Origin: Lachnospiraceae bacterium
GTDB lineage: Bacteria > Bacillota > Clostridia > Lachnospirales > Lachnospiraceae
Reading direction: 5' to 3'
DNA length: 64,000 bases
NCBI GenBank assembly: GCA_017472605.1
Contig: JAFUPV010000039.1
Location: forward strand, 1-64,000
How positions within the stretch are numbered: the stretch's first letter is position 1; each line of letters opens with the position of its first letter. This document shows, one piece after another, positions 58,705-64,000 of this stretch. The notes below the pieces were generated by a model, which searched no databases, was not told where the DNA came from, and saw only the letters and a program-made list of their open reading frames with translations. A program made the position numbers and the translations under genes.

Positions 58705-59493
58705 TTACCTACTGCCAAGCTGATCAACCTCCTTCGCCAATTCCATGTATTCCTGTGCGCTTCTGCTGCTCTTTTTATAGGCAATAACAGGCATGCTGTT
58801 GTCCTGAGACCACTCGATCATGCTGTCCATGCGGATAAAGCTGTTGAATACATGAACTTCTTCCTGTGCATTTAAATACTCCATCGTCTGTTTCACATAA
58901 TTTTTTCTTGTGTCCACCTTCGTGACCGCAATTCCCATCAGCTTCAGTGCAGGCGAAATCTTCTGCACCTCTTTCAGGAAATCAAACATGTTCGCCAGAC
59001 CGAACAGCCCCCACGGACTCGCCTCCACAGGGATCACCAGATAATCAGACGCAATCAGCAGATTCATGACAAAGCAGCCAAGAGTCGGCGGTGCGTCCAA
59101 CAGAATATAATCATACTCGCCTGAATTCTTTACTTCTTCCAGACAATTCCGAAGAATAAACTCTCTCTGCCATTTGGTAAACAGATCAAATTCAATCCCG
59201 CTCATCAGTGATGAGGATGGAATCAGGTCAAGATTTTCATAGGCAGTATGATAAATACAGTCTCTCAGATTTTTCTGTTCCAGAATTCCACGATACAGAT
59301 TCCGGTCACTCTTTGCAATCTCCAGCACCTGATCCTCTGAAAAATAAGCAAGTGAGAGATTGCACTGCATATCCCCATCCAGCATCAGCACTTTTTTTCC
59401 AAGCATTGTTAAACCATAGGCAACGTTGGAACAGGTCGTCGATTTTCCGCTTCCGCCTTTGTTATTGGCAAAGCAAATCACTTTTGTCTTCAT
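58705..59493 (-). CDS. ParA-family ATPase of the microcompartment locus (McdA-like)
   Basis: 262 residues. Deviant Walker A KGGSGKST (12-19) with the signature lysine, Walker A' LDGDMQCN and Walker B ILLDAPPT. ParA ATPases form ATP-dependent dimers on the nucleoid and position plasmids, chromosomes or protein cargos; McdA does so for carboxysomes. No parB gene or parS-like site is seen, and the gene lies inside the BMC locus between the regulator (10 nt) and the AT-hook gene (16 nt), so cargo positioning of the microcompartment is the likeliest job. Confidence 0.88.
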   Translation of the reverse strand: MKTKVICFANNKGGSGKSTTCSNVAYGLTMLGKKVLMLDGDMQCNLSLAYFSEDQVLEIAKSDRNLYRGILEQKNLRDCIYHTAYENLDLIPSSSLMSGIEFDLFTKWQREFILRNCLEEVKNSGEYDYILLDAPPTLGCFVMNLLIASDYLVIPVEASPWGLFGLANMFDFLKEVQKISPALKLMGIAVTKVDTRKNYVKQTMEYLNAQEEVHVFNSFIRMDSMIEWSQDNSMPVIAYKKSSRSAQEYMELAKEVDQLGSR

Positions 59494-59503
59494 TGTAAAT
59501 CCC

Positions 59504-60292
59504 TCACTGCAGTTCGGTTTTCCAGGTCATCCCCGGATAAACACACACAACTCCCTCCGCGTTAAACACCTGCTTCCATTTCTCGGACGGCTCCTTATCC
59601 GTAACGATCATGGTAACATCATGGATCTTTCCAATCTCAGTGAAAGAAATTTTATCGAATTTCGAACTGTCAACAGCCAGAATTTTCTTCGAAGCCGAAT
59701 CAATCATCGTTTTCTTCAGCTGGGCGAAGCTTTCACTGGCATCCGTCAGTCCACGCACCGGATCCAGCCCTTTGCAGGAAACGATTGCTTTTCCCACATG
59801 GAACGTTGAAAGCATCTTTTCTGCCTGATGACCGACAAAAGCAAGAGAGCCTTCTCTCATCGTTCCTCCGGTCGAAAGAATCTTCCATCCGCTGACATCC
59901 GCAAGCTCAATCAGCACCTCCACCGAATTGGTGATTACGGTAATGTTTTTCTTGTTTTTAATATTCTGTGCAACGAACACAGCCGTAGAACTGGCATCCA
60001 GCATGATCTGGTCTCCATCCCGGATCATGGATCCAATCAGTTTTGCAATCTGTTGTTTACCTGCTACATTGGTATTCTTTCGTACAACAAACGGTAACTC
60101 TGCATTGGAATTCTCTTTAATCACTGCGCCTCCATACGTTTTCGTAGCATAGCCGTCTTTTTCCAGCTTTTCCAGGTCACGGCGGATCGTCTCCTCGGAA
60201 ACGTCAAAATCGTGACTCAGTTCGCTGACAACTACCTTCTTATCCGTCTGCAGCTTTTCTAAAATCTTATTTCTTCTTTCAATGGCCAGCAA
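59504..60292 (-). CDS. DeoR/GlpR-family transcriptional regulator
   Basis: 262 residues from a TTG start at 60292, supported by a perfect AGGAGG with 8-nt spacing. N-terminal winged HTH (RRNKILEKLQTDKKVVVSEL, VSEETIRRDLEKLEKDGYATKTYGGA) and a sugar-phosphate-sensing DeoR C-terminal domain (DGDQIMLDASSTAVFVAQ, KILAVDSSKFDK). DeoR regulators are typical of fucose/rhamnose-linked BMC loci, where they sense a deoxysugar phosphate. That ligand is inferred. It starts a group with parA, the AT-hook gene and pduQ, after a terminator following pduT. Confidence 0.92.
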   Translation of the reverse strand: MLAIERRNKILEKLQTDKKVVVSELSHDFDVSEETIRRDLEKLEKDGYATKTYGGAVIKENSNAELPFVVRKNTNVAGKQQIAKLIGSMIRDGDQIMLDASSTAVFVAQNIKNKKNITVITNSVEVLIELADVSGWKILSTGGTMREGSLAFVGHQAEKMLSTFHVGKAIVSCKGLDPVRGLTDASESFAQLKKTMIDSASKKILAVDSSKFDKISFTEIGKIHDVTMIVTDKEPSEKWKQVFNAEGVVCVYPGMTWKTELQ

Positions 60293-60399
60293 GGCAAAAA
60301 CCTCCTGTCTCTTTCAGTACATTGTATTTTACTATCCCCAAATATCAGCCCGGACCTGCTCTCATCTCGCTGCGGATCCGTGCGTCGAATCAAAGCACA

Positions 60400-60443
60400 A
60401 AAAGCAACAAACCGGAAGACTTCTTCGTCAGTTTGCTGCTTTT
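60400..60443 (-). terminator. Terminator between pduT and the DeoR gene
   Basis: AAAAGCAGCAAAC/GTTTGTTGCTTTT (13 bp, one G-U) with an inner GAC/GTC extension, followed by TTTTTG on the minus strand. It separates the shell operon from the regulator-ParA-pduQ group, perhaps partially. Confidence 0.85.
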
Positions 60444-60464
60444 GTACGTCAGAACTCTGCCTGA

Positions 60465-61013
60465 TTATAAAATATGATCACGAATCTTTTTATCCGGTCT
60501 CGGAATCACGGAGGAATCCAGATACATTCCTGACTCCCCTACTGTCTCCTTCGCTCTGCTGATCGCAGCCTGAACAGCTGCCACATCTCCTGTCAGGAAC
60601 ATGTAGGATTTACCGCACATGCCACGTGCCAGTCTCAATTCGATCAGCTGTACATCTGCTGTCTTTGCCGCCTGATCTGCAGCAACAATGATCGCTGCAG
60701 CGTCATAGGTCTCAAGAATGCCAAGCGCAGCCACTTCTTCAATCTCCGCAGCACCATAAATTGCCGGGAAAATAGACTCATGCGGATTTCCCAACACAAA
60801 GCTGTCAATCAGATGTGTTCCATGAGCCACCTTTGCAGTCTCAACCGCCGCATTCACCGCACTCAGATCTCCCGATAAAATCACAATATACTTACCAGGA
60901 CACACCGTCGTTGCCTCAATGATTGAGACTTCTGACGTCTTTACCATGGCATCAGCTGCCGTTACTCCTGCGGACACAGTTTTAAATTCAGCCATTCCAA
61001 TTGCTTTACTCAT
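60465..61013 (-). CDS. pduT: Tandem-BMC shell protein PduT
   Basis: 182 residues from the ATG at 61013: two BMC domains (about 4-88 and 95-178), so a pseudohexameric trimer. The pore loop of the first domain holds Cys38 in TTVCPGK, at the same position where PduT ligates a central [4Fe-4S] cluster. The second domain has RGMCGKSYMF and ends in SVIPRPDKKIRDHIL. PduT is thought to pass electrons across the shell to PduS, encoded 16 nt upstream. Confidence 0.95.
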   Translation of the reverse strand: MSKAIGMAEFKTVSAGVTAADAMVKTSEVSIIEATTVCPGKYIVILSGDLSAVNAAVETAKVAHGTHLIDSFVLGNPHESIFPAIYGAAEIEEVAALGILETYDAAAIIVAADQAAKTADVQLIELRLARGMCGKSYMFLTGDVAAVQAAISRAKETVGESGMYLDSSVIPRPDKKIRDHIL

Positions 61014-61029
61014 TTGGTCCACATCCTTT

Positions 61030-62358
61030 CTACTTTACTGCATCAATCATCACAAACTGATCATTAACTTCCCGCACAATTCCATCAATGGAAGCGTGAA
61101 TCGCAACAGACAGTCCCTTTGCTGCTTCCGCGATCACCGTGCCCTTTGTCACCTGGTCACCGACTTTCACAATTGCAGCAGCAGGTGCGCCGATGTGCTG
61201 GCGGAGCATGATCTTCACACGATTTACCGGTACCGGACTTTCATCCAGCGGTGCATCTGCGTCATATCTGGTCAGATCAAGACGTGCCATCAGACGCTTC
61301 ATCGGTGCTTTTCTCATTTCCCTGGATTCTGCAACCGGTGCTGCCGTCACCTGAGGTGCGCGAACACCTGCCGCTCTTAGTCCATTTTTATATTCTGCCA
61401 TCAGCGTCCGCGGAGACAGCCCCTGCATGCAGGAATACATCTCACAAAGACCGCAGGACGAACAAAACAGCGTATTCACAAAAATTGACGGATCCTGAAT
61501 GTCCTTACAGGTCGCCGCTCTCATGAACAGATGCGGTTCAATCGGATGACCAAGCGCATGGCGCGGGCACAGATCGGTACACATCTGACACTGACAGCAG
61601 CTTGCCGCCGCTCTTGCCAGATTTACTTTTGCATTCTGCTGCTTTTTCTGAACCAGCAGATGATCTTTCGGAAGAACAAGTACCGCATTGGTAGTCTTTG
61701 TTACTACCGACTGTCCGGAACCGATAAATCCCATCATCGGTCCGCCGATGAAATATACCGGATCCTTTATCGTAGAGCCGCCTGCCAGCTGAACACATTC
61801 TTCAATCGTGCAGCCAATCGGGACACGTACCGTAACCGGTCGGCTCACCTCCGCAACAACGGAAACTAGCTTATCTACAACCGGTTTCTGCTGATTCATC
61901 GCACAGTACAGGTTGTAGATTGTCTCTACATTAAACACTGCAACACCACTTTCGATTGGAAGTCCGCCCGGACGAACAACCTTACCAGTGGCTTCATATA
62001 TCAAAACGACCTCATCACCTGCCGGATATACCTCATCCAGCAGAGCAATGCGCATTTTAGCAAACATGCCAATGTTTGCACGCAATGCTTCAATGGTCTT
62101 CTTATAGGCTTTTTTAATTCCAATCACCATTTCATCAGCGCCAACTGCTTCACCTACAACAGCAAAGGCACTCATGATCTCATATGCATATTTTTCCAGT
62201 AACTGTCTGTGTAAACGAAGTAAGGGTTCACACTCTGCGCAGTTGAGAAGAATGGTTTTTGCATTCTCATTCAGCTTTGCATAGGTCGGGAATCCGGCTC
62301 CGCCTGCACCAACAACACCGTTTTGCTGCAAAATGCCGCTTAACTCTTTCAAATTCAT
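61030..62358 (-). CDS. pduS: PduS-like cobalamin/electron-transfer flavoprotein (RnfC-type)
   Basis: 442 residues from the ATG at 62358. N-terminal NADH/FMN region GVVGAGGAGFPTYAKL (15-29) and LLNCAECEPLL (38-47); SLBB-like middle part; two ferredoxin-type cysteine groups, CCQCQMCTDLCP (254-265) and CSSCGLCEMYSC (299-310); and a C-terminal barrel-sandwich domain (VGDQVTKGTVIAEAAKGLSVAIHASIDG). In B12-dependent systems PduS reduces cobalamin; in glycyl-radical systems it more likely feeds electrons to the activase or balances NADH. Which applies here depends on genes beyond the window. Confidence 0.93.
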   Translation of the reverse strand: MNLKELSGILQQNGVVGAGGAGFPTYAKLNENAKTILLNCAECEPLLRLHRQLLEKYAYEIMSAFAVVGEAVGADEMVIGIKKAYKKTIEALRANIGMFAKMRIALLDEVYPAGDEVVLIYEATGKVVRPGGLPIESGVAVFNVETIYNLYCAMNQQKPVVDKLVSVVAEVSRPVTVRVPIGCTIEECVQLAGGSTIKDPVYFIGGPMMGFIGSGQSVVTKTTNAVLVLPKDHLLVQKKQQNAKVNLARAAASCCQCQMCTDLCPRHALGHPIEPHLFMRAATCKDIQDPSIFVNTLFCSSCGLCEMYSCMQGLSPRTLMAEYKNGLRAAGVRAPQVTAAPVAESREMRKAPMKRLMARLDLTRYDADAPLDESPVPVNRVKIMLRQHIGAPAAAIVKVGDQVTKGTVIAEAAKGLSVAIHASIDGIVREVNDQFVMIDAVK

Positions 62359-62365
62359 CTGATCA

Positions 62366-62638
62366 CTACTCCAGTCCCGATCCATCGTCAATAATTCCTA
62401 CAATCGCCGCATCTACCGGTGCCTGAGCCATCCCGCACCCGATTCTTGCAGCACTTCCTGTCGCAACAAGAACATATTCACCAATACCGGCACCAATGTT
62501 ATCAATCGCCACAAATCTTCCTGAGCCAAATTTGGGCGCCGGTTCTATGATCATAAACTTATTTCCGATCAGGTTTTCATTCTTCCGTGTAGAAACAATG
62601 CTTCCTACTACTTTTCCAGCCAACATCTCTGTTACCAT
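62366..62638 (-). CDS. pduN: BMC vertex (pentamer) protein, PduN/EutN/CcmL family
   Basis: 90 residues from the ATG at 62638, preceded by AGGAAAGG; the ATG at 62626 is an alternative. Single-domain vertex protein: MLAGKVVGSIVSTRKNENLIG, FVAIDNIGAGIGEYVLVATGSAAR and DAAIVGIIDD. Five-fold caps close the polyhedral shell. The stop is 7 nt before pduS, while 95 nt separate it from pduL upstream. Confidence 0.95.
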   Translation of the reverse strand: MVTEMLAGKVVGSIVSTRKNENLIGNKFMIIEPAPKFGSGRFVAIDNIGAGIGEYVLVATGSAARIGCGMAQAPVDAAIVGIIDDGSGLE

Positions 62639-62688
62639 ACCTTTCCTGATTCTCGCCAAACTTCAACAGTCCGGAAGCAGAATCCTCT

Positions 62689-62702
62689 CCTGCAGCTGCA
62701 GG
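62689..62702 (-). other. Intra-operon hairpin between pduL and pduN
   Basis: A 14-bp perfect palindrome (CCTGCAGCTGCAGG), flanked by CAGAA/TTCTG that can extend the stem, in the only long gap (95 nt) of this stretch. It could be an mRNA processing or stability element that adjusts vertex-protein levels. Confidence 0.4.
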
Positions 62703-62733
62703 TTCTGAAGATTCCGCTTCATTCCTGTTTTGT

Positions 62734-63375
62734 TCAATCCTTTATGATCATCACTTTATCATTTGTTTTGATCTTTGCCGCATTCGCTTCATCGGTATCA
62801 ATGTGCATTTCCAGCGTGAAACTGTCGTCCACGCGGATCTGGACATGATTGAACACGGTTCCGCGTTCATTGTCAGCTTTTACCGAAACTTCCTGTCCGT
62901 CCACCACACCTGCTGCTGCCGCATCTGCCGGTGTCATGTGGATATGGCGCTTTGCGATGATGCAGCCTTCCTTTAAGTACAGAACGCCTTTCGGACCAAC
63001 AATTGCGATTGGAGCCGATCCCTCTGTCTTTCCAGACTCGCGAATTGGCGCATTGATTCCAAGCTTCAGCGCGTCTGTCGCAGAAACTTCAACCTGAGAA
63101 GCCTTTCTGGTCGGTCCCAGAACACGAACATTCTCAATCGCGCGAAGCTTGATGCCAACCAGTGTTACGCACTCGTTGGAAGCAAACTGTCCGCCCATCA
63201 GCTCTTTTTTCTTTGTCAGCTTATAGCCCTCACCAAACAGGGTTTCCACATCTGCCTGTGTCAGATGGACATGCCTTGCGGACACTCCCACCGGTACCTG
63301 GTAACCGTTGGAGGAAGACTTCTGCGCTTCCAGCGCCTGCAGTACCAGTCTTGTGATTTGTTCTACCTGAGTCAT
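62734..63375 (-). CDS. pduL: Phosphate propanoyltransferase PduL
   Basis: 213 residues from the ATG at 63375. Converts propionyl-CoA (or acetyl-CoA) and phosphate to acyl phosphate plus CoA, recycling CoA inside the shell. Residues 3-18 form an amphipathic helix followed by a Ser/Asn linker, the usual encapsulation peptide. Metal ligands: SARHVHL (His35, His37), KRHIHM (His144, His146) and His191 (LEMHIDTDE). Two PduL domains of the normal length. It lies between a BMC-H gene and pduN. Confidence 0.96.
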   Translation of the reverse strand: MTQVEQITRLVLQALEAQKSSSNGYQVPVGVSARHVHLTQADVETLFGEGYKLTKKKELMGGQFASNECVTLVGIKLRAIENVRVLGPTRKASQVEVSATDALKLGINAPIRESGKTEGSAPIAIVGPKGVLYLKEGCIIAKRHIHMTPADAAAAGVVDGQEVSVKADNERGTVFNHVQIRVDDSFTLEMHIDTDEANAAKIKTNDKVMIIKD

Positions 63376-63445
63376 CTGCCACACCTTTCCAGAAGGAGCG
63401 GAAATCCGCTCCTTCCAAATTTATTAATCGTCATTCTGCAAACGC

Positions 63446-63724
63446 TTATTTCATCTCCGGCAGAATCTTCTCAACATCATTGTGCGGTCTCGGGATTACA
63501 TGGGTAGCAACCAGCTCACCAAGCTTGGAAGCTGCTGCTGCGCCTGCCTCTACTGCAGCCTTAACTGCACCAACATCACCACGAACCATTACAGATACCA
63601 GTCCGGATCCGATCTTCTCAGTTCCTACCAGTGTAACGTTTGCAGCCTTTAACATCTGGTCTGCTGCTTCGATATTTGCTACAAGACCTCTGGTCTCAAC
63701 CATTCCTAATGCTTCCTGTGCCAT
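63446..63724 (-). CDS. BMC-H shell protein (PduA/PduJ-like)
   Basis: 92 residues from the ATG at 63724, one BMC domain ([30 protein letters not shown]). It forms hexagonal facets. The pore loop is KIGSGLV, the PduA/PduJ type. Ends [15 protein letters not shown], a canonical BMC-H tail. The ribosome site is AGGAGG. Confidence 0.96.
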   Translation of the reverse strand: MAQEALGMVETRGLVANIEAADQMLKAANVTLVGTEKIGSGLVSVMVRGDVGAVKAAVEAGAAAASKLGELVATHVIPRPHNDVEKILPEMK

Positions 63725-63799
63725 GAATTTTTCCTCCTGTTTTTGTTTCATGTGTATGCATATGTATGCATCATATTTCAGGTCTGCTCTGCGCTTTCC

Positions 63800-64000
63800 T
63801 TACTTTTCGGCAATATCTGCCGGTGTCAAGCCGGACTTACCCTTAATTCTGCTTGCACTGAGAGCCACCATTTTAACAGTCTCCTCGTGCGGATTTGCAA
63901 TCACATAATGGGCTACCGGTTTAATAATACTGCGCTCGTTGGCAGCTTCCACCGCCTGAGTAACAGCAGACACATTTCCCTGAACAACGATCGTAACAAG
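63800..64000 (-). CDS. BMC-domain shell protein, C-terminal part (start beyond window)
   Basis: 66 codons and a TAA stop, open to the right edge. It reads LVTIVVQGNVSAVTQAVEAA, VAHYVIANPHEETVKMV and ends RIKGKSGLTPADIAEK, the second half of a BMC domain with a ~15-residue tail. It differs from the next shell gene (63446) enough to be a separate paralogue. It confirms that the locus continues past 64000. Confidence 0.93.
   Translation of the reverse strand, partial: LVTIVVQGNVSAVTQAVEAANERSIIKPVAHYVIANPHEETVKMVALSASRIKGKSGLTPADIAEK

Noticed and set aside
58705-59493. Chromosome or plasmid partition ParA
   Set aside because: No ParB, no parS-like repeats, and the gene is embedded in a microcompartment locus.
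62640-62730. A small coding frame (EAESSEPAAAGEDSASG) between pduL and pduN
   Set aside because: No start codon or ribosome site, and the alternative 19-codon frame has a poor start; hairpin structure explains the sequence better.

Overview
The window reads as a chromosomal segment from a mid-GC anaerobic Firmicute, most likely a Lachnospiraceae (Clostridium cluster XIVa) member. The evidence is the gene order plsX-acpP-rnc-smc-ftsY beside rpsP-KH-rimM-trmD and infC-rpmI-rplT, an IspH gene overlapping an S1-domain gene, a sodium-pump decarboxylase cluster, a meso-diaminopimelate dehydrogenase, AGGAGG-type ribosome sites and consensus TTGACA/TATAAT promoters. Nearly all genes run on the minus strand. 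The only well-supported plus-strand genes are tmcAL, tRNA-Leu, ddh, the exonuclease gene at 39369 and the M18 aminopeptidase.

Layout. 1-800: small phage-type genes, the edge of a mobile element or its remnant. 1-6.3 kb: infC-rpmI-rplT with an attenuator leader, then ylxM-ffh-rpsP-KH-rimM-trmD. 6.3-16.3 kb: pta, DUF177-rpmF, and plsX-acpP-rnc-smc-ftsY-ilvA. 16.5-26.7 kb: tmcAL, DHFR, a DUF711/ACT pair, polA-coaE-MBL, an orphan zinc-finger membrane protein, an ATP-grasp relative and a YdcF protein. 26.9-34.5 kb: tRNA-Leu, ddh, a PAP2-GDPD fusion, an eukaryote-type HisA, a NUDIX protein and an FtsW/PBP pair. 34.5-46.6 kb: U32 peptidase, zapA, ruvAB, an exonuclease, pullulanase, and BaiN-type flavoprotein-cmk-ispH-S1. 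46.8-52.1 kb: a five-gene biotin-dependent, membrane-linked carboxyltransferase/decarboxylase operon. 52.4-57.1 kb: M18 aminopeptidase, a 45-bp tandem repeat, queH-rpoD and a lipid kinase. 57.2-64.0 kb: the downstream part of a bacterial microcompartment (BMC) locus, cut by the window end.

The BMC part encodes two BMC-H shell proteins (one partial), PduL phosphotransacylase, a PduN/EutN vertex protein, PduS, the tandem-BMC protein PduT, and then, after a terminator, a DeoR regulator, a ParA-type ATPase, a small AT-hook protein and a PduQ-type alcohol dehydrogenase. This set fits aldehyde processing (propanal from 1,2-propanediol, or a similar aldehyde). The signature dehydratase and aldehyde dehydrogenase must lie beyond 64000. 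The ParA plus AT-hook pair is the most interesting item: it looks like a positioning module for the microcompartment, analogous to McdA/McdB of carboxysomes but with a small DNA-binding-like partner.

Other items worth attention are the composite carboxyltransferase operon, in which transcarboxylase-like and sodium-pump subunits occur together; the lipoprotein-OadG fusion; the PAP2-GDPD fusion; an ATP-grasp protein that seems to lack its nucleotide-binding core; and a promoter built into a terminator stem at 6260-6307. All calls come from reading the sequence; no database search was possible.
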